Shown: positions 1-7,994, counted from the first letter of the stretch. The stretch: DNA of 15,228 bases from Boseongicola sp. (GCA_013042895.1 JABDPD010000343.1:1-15228); one strand, 5' to 3'. Numbers and translations are program-made. The notes: generated by a model from the sequence alone, not told the origin.

Positions 1-150
1 CGGAAAAAGGCTCTCCATTCCTTGTGCCTGCATAAGTGGCCCACCCACACCGTAAACTTGCAGGTCTGGGACGAGGCTATTCAGCCCTTCAAGAAGCGCT
101 CCGCCTAACTTGTCGCCTGACAACTCTCCTGCCAGTAAAAAGACTCTCAT
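1..150 (-). CDS. lpxB: Lipid-A-disaccharide synthase, N-terminal fragment (cut by window edge)
   Basis: LpxB condenses UDP-2,3-diacylglucosamine with 2,3-diacylglucosamine-1-phosphate (lipid X) to form the lipid A disaccharide, acting at the inner membrane. Only the first 50 codons are present; the frame is open to base 1. The N-terminus MRVFLLAGELSGD and the later VGGPLMQAQGM are typical of the family. The usual GE(P/A)SGD loop reads GELSGD here, with a leucine at residue 10. The ATG at 150 is chosen because the ATG that overlaps the lpxI stop (194) runs into a stop after 15 codons in its own frame, and no other start precedes 150 in this frame. It is the last visible gene of the bamA-to-lpxB unit, 43 bp after lpxI, and its product uses the LpxI product directly. 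Confidence 0.93.
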   Translation of the reverse strand, partial: MRVFLLAGELSGDKLGGALLEGLNSLVPDLQVYGVGGPLMQAQGMESLFP

Positions 151-193
151 CTTTTCGACCCTTGCGTAGCTGTGATCGCTCTTTGCACAAGCA

Positions 194-982
194 TCAGTCG
201 TCGCGAATCCAGAAGAACAAGTCGGCGTCGTTTACGGCTTGAACTACCTCATCCAAATCGAGCACCATCACTCCGCCCGCTTGAATGACAATTCCATCCA
301 GGCCAGCCGCTGCAACATTCCGAACCGTTTCCACACCAATAACCGGCAGATCAATCCTTGCGTCTTGCTGTGGCTTCTTCGCTTTGAAGAATATGCCGCC
401 CGAACCGTGTGGTGCATCCGCTAGTGTGCCAAGCATCGCATCTGTCCCGGGAAGCGCCTCAAGGGCCAATGCCTGCCCTTTGCGCACGACACACGACTGA
501 CCAAGATCAAGCTCTCCCAGCGCCGCCGCAATAGTCCGAGCCCGCTTAGCGTCCTTCTCATGAGTGACTTCGACTGGACGCTTCGACAGAACGCCAGCTT
601 CGGGAAGCAGCGTTGGCACCAGGTCCGTTGCAGCCTTGATCGCAATATCTGCCTCCTCAAAGATAGCCAAAACGGTGCCTAATGCCGCGTCATCACCCAT
701 CTGCAACGCCGCCATAATGCGAGGAACAAGGGGTAAGGTCGCCGCATCCAGTGCCGATGGATCAACCTCCGGCCGGGCAATCGCTCCAGCAAAGCACACC
801 TCGGTTGTCCCCGCAGCTTTCAATTCTGCAATGAGGCTGCCAAGTGTCTCCAGACGAAACTGGCGATCGGGGATCAATCCCTCTGGATCAAAACCCTGCA
901 ACGAAGCGATTTCAGGTCGCTTTGACAGCGAGTCCACCAAAATCTTGGGAAGACGTCCCTGCCCTGCAATCAACGCCAGCAT
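194..982 (-). CDS. lpxI: UDP-2,3-diacylglucosamine pyrophosphatase, LpxI type (DUF1009)
   Basis: LpxI hydrolyses UDP-2,3-diacylglucosamine to lipid X and UMP, the fourth step of lipid A synthesis. Alphaproteobacteria commonly use it instead of the unrelated LpxH. The protein is 262 residues. It opens with MLALIAGQGRLP, typical of the family, and carries the C-terminal QQDARIDLPVIG segment (about 205-216), whose Asp211 likely corresponds to the catalytic aspartate shown in Caulobacter LpxI. It ends with the characteristic LDGIVIQAGGVMVLD and DADLFFWIRDD. I chose the ATG at 982, four bases after the lpxA stop. A longer frame to 1027 would add 15 residues with no family resemblance and overlap lpxA. 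It lies between the enzymes before and after it in the pathway. Confidence 0.95.
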   Translation of the reverse strand: MLALIAGQGRLPKILVDSLSKRPEIASLQGFDPEGLIPDRQFRLETLGSLIAELKAAGTTEVCFAGAIARPEVDPSALDAATLPLVPRIMAALQMGDDAALGTVLAIFEEADIAIKAATDLVPTLLPEAGVLSKRPVEVTHEKDAKRARTIAAALGELDLGQSCVVRKGQALALEALPGTDAMLGTLADAPHGSGGIFFKAKKPQQDARIDLPVIGVETVRNVAAAGLDGIVIQAGGVMVLDLDEVVQAVNDADLFFWIRDD

Positions 983-986
983 AGCG

Positions 987-1787
987 CTATTTCTCCGGCG
1001 TGAGGAATGAACGGTCCGAAGACCCAAGTATGAAGTCTAGGATTTCATTCACGTACGCGCTCTCTGCGTCCGCCTTCAGTCCACGTGCCCGATCAAGGAA
1101 AGCACCCTCGCCGCTAGCCAAGGATTGAAAAGCTTGCCGAAGCGCGGAAATCTCATCGCGATCAACGCCGCGGCGTTTCAGCCCAACCAAGTTTAGTCCA
1201 TCCAAAGATCCACGCGGACCCTGAACCAAACCATAGGGAATAACATCATTTGTCACCATTGTGACGGCACCAATAATTGCACCTTTTCCAACGCGCACCC
1301 ACTGATGCACGCCCGATAAGCCGCCGATAATTACGTCGTCTCCGATGTGGCAATGCCCCGCAACGGCTCCCTGATTTGCTACAATCACGCGATCTCCGAC
1401 ATTTGCGTCATGTGCAACATGCGCTCCTGTCATAAACAGGCAGTCATCACCGACGCGTGTCTCACCTCCGCCGCCTTTGGTGCCCGTATTCATTGTTACC
1501 CCTTCGCGAATACGATTTCGCTTACCAACAATCAGACGTGTCGCTTCTCCCTTGAACTTCAGGTCCTGTGGAATTTCTCCAATGACGGCTCCTGGGAAGA
1601 TCACTGTGTCTTCCCCCACTTCAGTTATGCCAGTAACCACAGCATGTGATTTGATCTCAACGCCAGAGCGCAAAACAACCTGTGGACCGATAACCGAAAA
1701 CGGGCCGATCTTTACGCCATGTTCAATGACGGCTCCTGGCTCAATCACAGCAGAGGCATGCACAATGGCCTTCGGGTCAACGCTCAC
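987..1787 (-). CDS. lpxA: UDP-N-acetylglucosamine O-acyltransferase
   Basis: LpxA transfers a 3-hydroxyacyl chain from acyl carrier protein to the 3-OH of UDP-GlcNAc, the first step of lipid A synthesis, in the cytoplasm. Isoleucine-patch hexapeptide repeats (such as [16 protein letters not shown]) form the left-handed beta helix over about residues 8-185. The GAHVAHD segment contains the predicted catalytic His126 (equivalent to E. coli His125), and NLVGLKRRG begins the C-terminal helical domain. I place the start at GTG 1787, which overlaps the fabZ stop in a four-base GTGA. The protein is then 266 residues, close to the usual 262, and begins [10 protein letters not shown] like homologues. 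An ATG at 1820 in the same frame would add 11 residues inside fabZ. Confidence 0.95.
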   Translation of the reverse strand: MSVDPKAIVHASAVIEPGAVIEHGVKIGPFSVIGPQVVLRSGVEIKSHAVVTGITEVGEDTVIFPGAVIGEIPQDLKFKGEATRLIVGKRNRIREGVTMNTGTKGGGGETRVGDDCLFMTGAHVAHDANVGDRVIVANQGAVAGHCHIGDDVIIGGLSGVHQWVRVGKGAIIGAVTMVTNDVIPYGLVQGPRGSLDGLNLVGLKRRGVDRDEISALRQAFQSLASGEGAFLDRARGLKADAESAYVNEILDFILGSSDRSFLTPEK

Positions 1788-2239
1788 TTTGGCAGATCCA
1801 TCATCGCTGTAAATTCGCATTCACACGCAACGTCGCCTTCGACAGTCGCGCGGCCTTTGAACTTCCAGACCTTCCCACCGCCCCGAAGCGTTTCGACTTC
1901 CATGCGGAGCGTATCGCCCGGGATAACCTTACGGCGGAACTTCACGCTGTCCATCGCCATGAAATATACACCGAAATTCTTATCGGCGAGATCGAGTCCA
2001 ACCCCGGCAATCACGGCGGCCGTCTGGGCCATAGCCTCAACCATGAGAACCCCCGGAAAAACGGGCATCCCGGGGAAGTGCCCGGTAAACTGTGGTTCAT
2101 TCATTGTTACGTTCTTGATTCCCACCCCCGAAGTTGTCCCATCAATGTCGATCACGCGGTCAACCAATAGGAATGGATATCGATGTGGAAGAATGCGCTG
2201 GATCAGGTCGATGTCAGCGCGTGCGAGGGTCTCGGTCAT
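1784..2239 (-). CDS. fabZ: 3-hydroxyacyl-[acyl-carrier-protein] dehydratase FabZ
   Basis: FabZ dehydrates 3-hydroxyacyl-ACP to trans-2-enoyl-ACP in fatty acid elongation. The same 3-hydroxyacyl-ACP pool feeds LpxA, so the pairing sets the balance between phospholipid and lipid A. The protein is 151 residues with a hot-dog fold. The active-site signature [20 protein letters not shown] gives catalytic His54 and Glu68 at the same numbers as E. coli. The N-terminal [14 protein letters not shown] is also diagnostic. The ATG at 2239 is preceded by AGAGGA, a good ribosome binding site. It follows skp after 64 bp and overlaps lpxA by four bases. Confidence 0.97.
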   Translation of the reverse strand: MTETLARADIDLIQRILPHRYPFLLVDRVIDIDGTTSGVGIKNVTMNEPQFTGHFPGMPVFPGVLMVEAMAQTAAVIAGVGLDLADKNFGVYFMAMDSVKFRRKVIPGDTLRMEVETLRGGGKVWKFKGRATVEGDVACECEFTAMMDLPK

Positions 2240-2279
2240 TCGGTGTGTCCTCTGCTCGGTTTAAGAAAAGTGGTACCAA

Positions 2280-2301
2280 GCGGCAAGCATTGCGGCAAGC
2301 A
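2280..2301. repeat. Short direct repeat in the skp-fabZ spacer
   Basis: The 10-mer GCGGCAAGCA occurs at 2280-2289 and again at 2292-2301, two bases apart, immediately after the skp stop codon. It could be chance or a leftover of a rearrangement. No function is evident. Confidence 0.5.
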
Positions 2302-2303
2302 CG

Positions 2304-2840
2304 TCACTCAGCTCCGGCTGCTTCATTCACCCGGGCAATTGCCTCATCGGTGATGTCTACGCTGTCGGCAGACAGAAATACGTCACGGCGATCTAATACC
2401 ACCAACGCGCCGCGTTCACGGACAATTCCGTAGATAATATCGGCCACGTCACTGAAAAACTCTTGCCTCGAAACCTCTCGGAGGCGGTTCAGTTCGCGCG
2501 CCTTCTCGTCCTGAGCAATGCGAATGCGTTGAACGTCAACATCGAATGCATCGGCAAGAGCACGGAATTCGTCGGGCGGCAAAGTCGAGCGCTGTATGGT
2601 CAGATCCTGCTCGCGCTCAATCAGCTCCGCTTCAATGCGCGCGTTTTCGGCGGCCAAGACCTGAACCTCGGCTTCAATCGAGGCCGCAGACCGCGCACCA
2701 AGGCCAGTTTCCTGAAATAATCGGTCCTGATCTATCGTCAGAATCGACTGTCCGGATGTCGAGCCTACGTCCTGTGCCTGTGCCGGCACAAAAGCGAAGC
2801 TCAGTGCCGCCAGCAAAAGCGAAAAGTAAGCCCTTAGCAT
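2304..2840 (-). CDS. skp: Periplasmic chaperone Skp/OmpH family protein
   Basis: Skp-family proteins are periplasmic trimeric chaperones that hold unfolded outer-membrane proteins on their way to the BAM complex. The predicted protein has 178 residues (E. coli Skp 161). It has a signal peptide, MLRAYFSLLLAALSFAFVPA, cleaved near AQA-QD, then a beta segment (ILTIDQDRLF). A long charged helical coiled-coil region rich in Glu, Arg and Gln (about 45-115) matches the tentacle arms. A final strand includes ALVVLDRRDVFLSADSVDIT, typical of the OmpH family. I chose ATG 2840, one base after the bamA stop, because it starts the signal peptide directly; an in-frame ATG at 2885 would put 15 polar residues before it. 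The ribosome binding site is weak, so translation is probably coupled to bamA. Confidence 0.92.
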   Translation of the reverse strand: MLRAYFSLLLAALSFAFVPAQAQDVGSTSGQSILTIDQDRLFQETGLGARSAASIEAEVQVLAAENARIEAELIEREQDLTIQRSTLPPDEFRALADAFDVDVQRIRIAQDEKARELNRLREVSRQEFFSDVADIIYGIVRERGALVVLDRRDVFLSADSVDITDEAIARVNEAAGAE

Positions 2841-2841
2841 A

Positions 2842-5139
2842 TCAGAACGCTGTAGAGATCGTGAAGTCGAAGCTGCGTTTGTCATCCAAAGGATTCGACT
2901 TGATCGGGTTCGAAAAGTTCATCCTCAAGGGCCCAATTGGCGTATCCCATAGAAGTGAGAACCCCACTGACGATCTCAACTCGAAACCGTCATCAACTGT
3001 GAGATCGCCAGCGGTGTCATCCAATCCCCAGAGCGAACCCATATCAAGAAAAACACCGCCAGTAATGCCGAATTCCTCCGGAAGTCCGAGCGGGAAATCG
3101 GCCTCGAAGCGTGCAGCAACATACTTGTTGCCGCCAAGCACATCCGACTCAATTGCACCCGTGTCCCGCGGGCCAAATCCACGCGAGGAGAACCCACGGA
3201 CCTGTCGCGATGAAAGGAAGAAACGATCAGTTATACGTGTTTCTCCACCGCCCACACTGGACACCAATCCGCCTTCAAGTATGGCGCGCAGAGTGATTTC
3301 TTCGTTCCAAACATCTCGCTGAGCGACAACTCTTGAAGTGGTTCTCAGGAATTCAGTATCCCCCCCTACACCTGCGAACTCCTGCCCGAACTCAAACAAG
3401 AAACCTCGGTTTGGGTTCAATCCGCCGCGAAGCAAATCGAGCGTGTAGTCATACCCAATGGCACTTCGAATCTTGCTTCCTTCTTCATTCTCAATGATCA
3501 AGGACGCATCATCGGTGACGTTAAATATATCTTCATCCGCAAGTGTATATTTCAACGAAAGACGTCCGTTCTCACTCACCGGGAAACCAAGTGAGGGGGA
3601 GATCGAAGTGGCTCGTGTCTCGTAGGCGGCGTTGCTGAAGTTAGTTGTCTGGTCGGCGATGGTAATGCCGAACGAAAGATCGCGCGCAAAAAGCGCCGGC
3701 TCACGAAAGCGCAGACTGATGTCGCGGTCTTCATCTCCGCTTTGAATCTGGACACCAACCGATTGGCCGCGGCCAAGGAAGTTCCGCTCAGAGAAGCCGA
3801 CGACCAGGGCGAAACCCGTGTCTGTTGAAAACGTTCCGCCAAACGTCAAACTGCCCGTCGGCTGCTCTTCAACATCTACATCAACAACAATCTGATCCGC
3901 GGCCGAGCCTTCACGAGTGTCCACATCGGCGTTCGAAAAGAAGCCCAAAGCCCGGATACGCTCTGCCGCATTTCGTATCTCGCGAGGGTTAAACGGATCA
4001 CCCTCAACGGGATCAAACTGCCTGCGTATCACGCGGTCCAAAGTTGTTGTGTTGCCTTCTATGTCGATCCGCTCGATGAAGACACGTTGACCACGAACTA
4101 GTGCAAAATCGACATCAAGCGTCAGATTTCGCGAATTTCGCGTAACGCGAGGCACAACTCTCAAGAAATCGAACCCCTGTTGAAGTGCCAGTCGCTCCAA
4201 TCGCTCAATCTGCTCGTCAATCTGGGCTGGATTCCAGGTTTGACCAGTGCGCAAACGCAGTGCGTCGCGATATGTCTCGATGTCTGCGTCAGGAAACTCG
4301 GAAGTAACTGATACTTCACCGACGCTGAATTGTTGGCCCTCTCGCACCGTGAACGTCACGAAACTCGCATCGCGTTCCCGAGAGAACTCCGTGCTCACAT
4401 CAAGAACTCGAAAATCCACATAGCCCCGTGATTGATAGAAGTCCGTTAATGCCTGCCGATCAAAAGCGATGCGCTCGGGAATAAACGAATCTGCACGGAT
4501 GATGGCGCGCAAGAAGCCGGCTTGCTTGGTCTCGACGGCGCGGCGCAATCTGCGGTCTGTGAAGGCACGGTTGCCCACAAAACTGATCCGTTCATTCTCG
4601 ATAACGCGCCCTTCGCTGACTTCAAACACCAGATCAACCCGGTTCTCTGTGCGACGAATGATACGTGGCTCGACGGTTGCGGCAAGCCGACCGGCAGCCA
4701 CGTAGGCATTCACGATGGCCTCAGCGTCGGCCACGGCCTGGGTAGCAGAATAAACTCGGCGCGGCGCAGATTGCACAACGTCCAGCAGACTCTCGTCTGA
4801 AAGGCGATCGTTTCCTTCAATGTTGATACGGTTGAGGGTCGGACGCTCAACGACCTCTATACGCAACCCGTTGCCAACAGGGACGATTTCCACTGTCTGA
4901 AACAGGCCCGAAGCAACAATCCGCTGGAGCACATCGTTGATCTGACCATCTGTCAGCACGGCACCGCGTTCGATGCCCGCAAGATCAATAACCGTGGCGG
5001 AAGGCACGCGCTGGGTTCCATCAACGGTAATCGAGTTCACACGCGTTTGGGCATCAACAGGCGATACAGTGAGTCCGATAAAAAAAACGGCTGCTAGGCA
5101 ACTCATTGAGAGCTTTTTTGCCCATGTTGCTCGCTGCAT
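2842..5139 (-). CDS. bamA: Outer membrane protein assembly factor BamA
   Basis: BamA is the central Omp85-family subunit of the BAM complex, which folds beta-barrel proteins into the outer membrane. It is 765 residues. A signal peptide (1-30, cleaved after SPVDA) precedes five POTRA domains over about 32-430, recognisable by repeats such as NSITVDGTQRVPSATV, RINIEGNDRLSDESL and ERIDIEGNTTTLDRVIRRQF. The 16-strand barrel covers about 431-765. The loop-6 motif VRGF lies near 647-650 and the protein ends in phenylalanine (TISTAF), the outer-membrane sorting signal. The ATG at 5139 follows a GGGCGGGTGA-type binding site. It is the first gene of its unit: a terminator and a promoter-like element lie just upstream, and skp follows after one base. 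Confidence 0.97.
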   Translation of the reverse strand: MQRATWAKKLSMSCLAAVFFIGLTVSPVDAQTRVNSITVDGTQRVPSATVIDLAGIERGAVLTDGQINDVLQRIVASGLFQTVEIVPVGNGLRIEVVERPTLNRINIEGNDRLSDESLLDVVQSAPRRVYSATQAVADAEAIVNAYVAAGRLAATVEPRIIRRTENRVDLVFEVSEGRVIENERISFVGNRAFTDRRLRRAVETKQAGFLRAIIRADSFIPERIAFDRQALTDFYQSRGYVDFRVLDVSTEFSRERDASFVTFTVREGQQFSVGEVSVTSEFPDADIETYRDALRLRTGQTWNPAQIDEQIERLERLALQQGFDFLRVVPRVTRNSRNLTLDVDFALVRGQRVFIERIDIEGNTTTLDRVIRRQFDPVEGDPFNPREIRNAAERIRALGFFSNADVDTREGSAADQIVVDVDVEEQPTGSLTFGGTFSTDTGFALVVGFSERNFLGRGQSVGVQIQSGDEDRDISLRFREPALFARDLSFGITIADQTTNFSNAAYETRATSISPSLGFPVSENGRLSLKYTLADEDIFNVTDDASLIIENEEGSKIRSAIGYDYTLDLLRGGLNPNRGFLFEFGQEFAGVGGDTEFLRTTSRVVAQRDVWNEEITLRAILEGGLVSSVGGGETRITDRFFLSSRQVRGFSSRGFGPRDTGAIESDVLGGNKYVAARFEADFPLGLPEEFGITGGVFLDMGSLWGLDDTAGDLTVDDGFELRSSVGFSLLWDTPIGPLRMNFSNPIKSNPLDDKRSFDFTISTAF

Positions 5140-5163
5140 TTGCTCACCCGCCCTTTTGCACTG

Positions 5164-5179
5164 TTAATCGCGTGATTAA
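5164..5179. promoter_or_regulatory. Perfect inverted repeat upstream of bamA (possible operator)
   Basis: TTAATC-GCGT-GATTAA has 6-bp arms and a 4-base centre. It overlaps the proposed -10 element and start site of the bamA promoter, a placement typical of repressor sites. It resembles a CtrA box (TTAA-N7-TTAA), but the spacing is 8. No regulator is identified. Confidence 0.3.
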
Positions 5180-5201
5180 ACAGATTCTAAAGGGCTGTCA
5201 A
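5175..5201 (-). promoter_or_regulatory. Candidate sigma-70 type promoter of bamA
   Basis: On the minus strand a perfect TTGACA (5201-5196) is followed after 15 bases by TTTAAT (5180-5175, five of six matches to TATAAT); TAATCA lies at 17-base spacing. Transcription would start near 5168 and give a leader of about 30 nt. The -35 shares bases with the T tract of the upstream terminator, consistent with bamA being re-initiated separately from rseP. Confidence 0.45.
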
Positions 5202-5230
5202 AAAACAAGGCCGCCCAAAATGAGCGGCCT
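5200..5230 (-). terminator. Rho-independent terminator after the pyrH-to-rseP unit
   Basis: On the minus strand AGGCCGC (5230-5224) pairs perfectly with GCGGCCT (5214-5208) around a 9-base loop. It is followed by TGTTTTTT down to 5200. It lies about 30 bases beyond the stop of the 42-codon ORF and directly upstream of the bamA promoter candidate. Confidence 0.85.
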
Positions 5231-5260
5231 GTTCTTACTGTCGAGTGTGTGCGTGTTGTT

Positions 5261-5389
5261 CTAAAACTGAGCGCCAATGTAAGCCGCAAGGAAGAGTGCC
5301 CCACCAAGGGCCAAAAGTGAGATCATTCGATCAAGATTGAGTTCAATCAGGAGTTCTAGTCCCTTAAAACCGCGCTGTATTGCCTGCAT
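5261..5389 (-). CDS. Small single-pass membrane protein, 42 aa, unknown function
   Basis: A 43-codon frame (ATG to TAG) sits between rseP and the terminator. The product starts MQAIQRGFKGLELLIELNLDR, an amphipathic stretch. A hydrophobic segment follows (ISLLALGGALFLAAYIGA, about 23-40), long enough to cross the membrane once. GGGAAC lies upstream of the ATG as a weak ribosome binding site. No other start is available before the upstream in-frame stop. Position argues for a real gene: it fills most of the space between the rseP stop and a strong terminator, so it is the last cistron of that unit. I do not recognise a named family. It could assist RseP or simply share its transcript; that is inference. 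Confidence 0.6.
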   Translation of the reverse strand: MQAIQRGFKGLELLIELNLDRMISLLALGGALFLAAYIGAQF

Positions 5390-5476
5390 GATCTTGTTCC
5401 CGAAATACTTTGATCTCGAAATATCGGCGGAATGTGGCTGAAATTTGGCCGACCAATGGTCCTAAAGCGGCGAAGT

Positions 5477-6814
5477 CTATGGGCAGAACAGGTCATTCGT
5501 CACTGCGAACACCATCAGACCAAGCATCACGGTCAATCCACCAGCCATCAAGAACTTCAAAGCTTGGTCGCTCGGGGGGCGGCCAGTGACAGCTTCCCAG
5601 AAATAGAAAACAAGGTGTCCTCCGTCCAAAACAGGGATCGGAAACAGGTTGAGCATCCCAACTGCCGTGGAGAGCACCGCGATAAACCAGATGAACGAAA
5701 TCCAACCCTGACTGGCTGCCTGCCCCGAAGTCTCAGCAATACCGATGGGACCGGATATATTGCAGGTCGAAATCTTGCCGGCGATCATATGGTAAAGTCC
5801 CGAAATGCTCGACTTCGTTATAAAGACAATCTGATTGGCGCCGTACGACATGGCTTCACCAATCGTCGGCGTTTCAGTAGCCGGTTCAAACGCCATCCCT
5901 GGCGAAACGCCGATAATGAAATGGGTCTCGAACGAACCGTCTGCCAACGGCAGATCCGTCCGGCGAGGCTCCATAATGAATTCACCAAGCTCCCCATCAC
6001 GCCAGACCGTCAGCGAAACTGAGTCACCGTTCGAACCTCTGATCTTGTCGCGCAATTGCTCGAAATCGAAGATCGCGTCACCATCGACCGCAACAATCAC
6101 ATCTTCCTCTTCCAACAATGCCGCTTCAGCGGCCGAACCCGGTGTCACCGAACCAACATGCGGAGGGAAAAGCCAAGGGCCGCTGACCTCAATCTCAACA
6201 TCATCTCGCAACACCCGGTAGATCGACGTTTCCTGTGGCGTGAGCGTTTCGCGCAGCTCGGAGAATTCTTCTGTAGGAGGAACAGGAGTGCCATTGATCG
6301 AAAGCATTACATCGCCTGGCTCAAGCCCTTGTTCCGGCCCAGGGAGACTGCGGAGATCCTCGATGGTGATAGGGTCGCTGGCCACGCCGCGCGCCATCAG
6401 AAGCGCAGCAAAAATCAGGAATGAAAGAACAAAGTTAAAGACTGGTCCTGCCAGAACGGTCAAAGTCCTTGCCCAAAGCGGTGCGCCATGCATTGTCGCA
6501 CGGCGCTCTTCTGGGGTCAGTCCAACCATGGCATCCGGGTCTTTGGCCGACGCGGCATTCTCGTCGCCACGAAATTTAACGAAACCACCAAAAGGCAATG
6601 CCGCAATTTGCCAAGCTGTGCCGTGCCTGTCTGTCTTGCTGTATACTACTGGTCCAAATCCTACGGAGAAAACATCCGCTTTGATGCCCGTCCACCGACC
6701 AACAATGTAGTGCCCATACTCATGAATTGCGACAATCACAGAAAGTGCGATCACAAACGCCACTATCGTGAACGCAATACTCCCAAATGTCGGGATTAAC
6801 CCAGCCAAGTCCAT
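5477..6814 (-). CDS. rseP: Site-2 intramembrane zinc metalloprotease RseP
   Basis: RseP cleaves single-pass membrane substrates such as anti-sigma factors and leftover signal peptides within the inner membrane. The protein is 445 residues (E. coli 450). The first membrane helix carries the zinc motif HEYGH (His31, Glu32, His35). The second metal-binding motif, PIPVLDGGH, is in a C-terminal helix with Asp397. Between them lie PDZ domains, seen as GLEPGDVMLSINGTPVP and AALLEEEDVIVAVDGDAI. A further hydrophobic segment precedes the C-terminus. The ATG at 6814 has AGGG upstream and lies 7 bp after dxr, the usual neighbour. Whether it works in an RpoE-type stress pathway here cannot be told from this window, since no rseA or rpoE is present. 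Confidence 0.96.
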   Translation of the reverse strand: MDLAGLIPTFGSIAFTIVAFVIALSVIVAIHEYGHYIVGRWTGIKADVFSVGFGPVVYSKTDRHGTAWQIAALPFGGFVKFRGDENAASAKDPDAMVGLTPEERRATMHGAPLWARTLTVLAGPVFNFVLSFLIFAALLMARGVASDPITIEDLRSLPGPEQGLEPGDVMLSINGTPVPPTEEFSELRETLTPQETSIYRVLRDDVEIEVSGPWLFPPHVGSVTPGSAAEAALLEEEDVIVAVDGDAIFDFEQLRDKIRGSNGDSVSLTVWRDGELGEFIMEPRRTDLPLADGSFETHFIIGVSPGMAFEPATETPTIGEAMSYGANQIVFITKSSISGLYHMIAGKISTCNISGPIGIAETSGQAASQGWISFIWFIAVLSTAVGMLNLFPIPVLDGGHLVFYFWEAVTGRPPSDQALKFLMAGGLTVMLGLMVFAVTNDLFCP

Positions 6815-6821
6815 GAATACC

Positions 6822-7994
6822 CTATCTCTGTCGTCTCGTTATAGCTGCATCCGCATGCGCGCGCGCCAACTCGTCTACCTCTTGAACGCTATCTAGTGTA
6901 ATCGCGGCCAAACCTAGACCTTCACCTGACATTATTTCGATCACGTCTGCGACAACAGCTGCCATATCCAGGAATCCAATACTCTCCTCGATAAACCCAT
7001 CAAGCGCGCGTTCCTTAGCAGCGTTAAAAACTGCTCCCGCTAAACCGCCTTCTTCCATCACCCATCTGGCCTGAGCCAAAGCTGGATAACGTTCTTCATC
7101 TGGATCACGAAATGTGAACTGTCCGATCCGAGCCAGATTAAGCCGTTCAACAGGCAAATGCGCGCGCTCAGGCCAGTTTAGCGCATACCCTATCGCGTGT
7201 CTCATATCTGGCGGTCCGACATGCGCCATAAGCGCTCCATCGCGAAAACCGACCAACGCATGAACGAGACTCTCAGGATGGACAATCGCCTCAATTTTGT
7301 CAGGCGAAATCTCGAAAAACTCATGTGTTTCAATAAGTTCAAGCGCTTTATTAAACATAGTCGCGCTATCAATTGTGATGCGTTGGCCCATATCCCAATT
7401 CGGATGAGAAGACGCCTCAGCCAAAGTCGCAGAGGCCAGCCTCTCAATGGGCCAATCGCGAAAAGCACCGCCCGAGGCCGTAATAACAACACGCTCAACT
7501 TCGGAGACATCTTCCCCTACAAGGGCTTGAAACACCGCCGAATGCTCGCTGTCGACAGGTAGAATTCGTGCGCCGTGCTCATTTGCAGTAGACTTCAAAA
7601 GTGATCCCGCCGTAACAAGGCTTTCCTTATTTGCGAGCGCTAGAGTCGTCCCTTGTTCCAGAGCTTTTAATCCCGGTGGTAGGCCAGCAGCCCCAACGAT
7701 CGCCGACATTATCCAATCTGCGGGTCGTTCTGCAGCTTCGCAAAGGGCTTGCTCACCCGCAGCTACCTCAATCCCCGACCCTTCAAGCGCTTCCATTAGA
7801 GGCGCATAGCAATCGTCGAAAGCGGTCACGGCAATTTCGGCCTGGAGTGCTTTAGCTTGTTTGGCAAGCTTTTCAACACTTCGCCCGCCGGTCAGTGCGA
7901 CAACTTCGAAGTCCTGCGCGTTGCGTTCAATCAGATCGACCGTATTGCACCCGATCGACCCTGTTGACCCGAGAATCGTAACCTTTCGCGTCAC
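6822..7994 (-). CDS. dxr: 1-deoxy-D-xylulose 5-phosphate reductoisomerase
   Basis: Dxr converts 1-deoxy-D-xylulose 5-phosphate to 2-C-methyl-D-erythritol 4-phosphate with NADPH, the committed step of the MEP isoprenoid pathway. The 390-residue protein has the NADPH loop GSTGSIG (9-15), ANKESLV (121-127), the metal ligands Asp148 and Glu150 in PVDSEHSAVFQ, and the third ligand Glu219 in NKALE. The flexible active-site loop follows HPNWDMGQ (197-204). HPESLVHALV is also typical. It starts with GTG at 7994, overlapping the cdsA stop as GTGA, so the two are translationally coupled. Its isoprenoid product feeds UppS two genes upstream in the same unit. Confidence 0.97.
   Translation of the reverse strand: MTRKVTILGSTGSIGCNTVDLIERNAQDFEVVALTGGRSVEKLAKQAKALQAEIAVTAFDDCYAPLMEALEGSGIEVAAGEQALCEAAERPADWIMSAIVGAAGLPPGLKALEQGTTLALANKESLVTAGSLLKSTANEHGARILPVDSEHSAVFQALVGEDVSEVERVVITASGGAFRDWPIERLASATLAEASSHPNWDMGQRITIDSATMFNKALELIETHEFFEISPDKIEAIVHPESLVHALVGFRDGALMAHVGPPDMRHAIGYALNWPERAHLPVERLNLARIGQFTFRDPDEERYPALAQARWVMEEGGLAGAVFNAAKERALDGFIEESIGFLDMAAVVADVIEIMSGEGLGLAAITLDSVQEVDELARAHADAAITRRQR

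Noticed and set aside
1477-2264. Plus-strand frames of 111 and 181 codons across lpxA and fabZ
   Set aside because: They are shadows of highly recognisable lpxA and fabZ; no ribosome binding site or family resemblance.
2546-3322. 258-codon open frame on the plus strand, antisense to skp and bamA
   Set aside because: It lies entirely across well-supported minus-strand genes, encodes a Ser/Arg/Pro-rich protein with no domain, and is the kind of long antisense frame that GC-biased codon use produces.
5164-5179. Possible CtrA binding box (TTAA-N-TTAA) upstream of bamA
   Set aside because: The spacing between half-sites is 8, not the 7 of the consensus, so I report it only as a palindrome.
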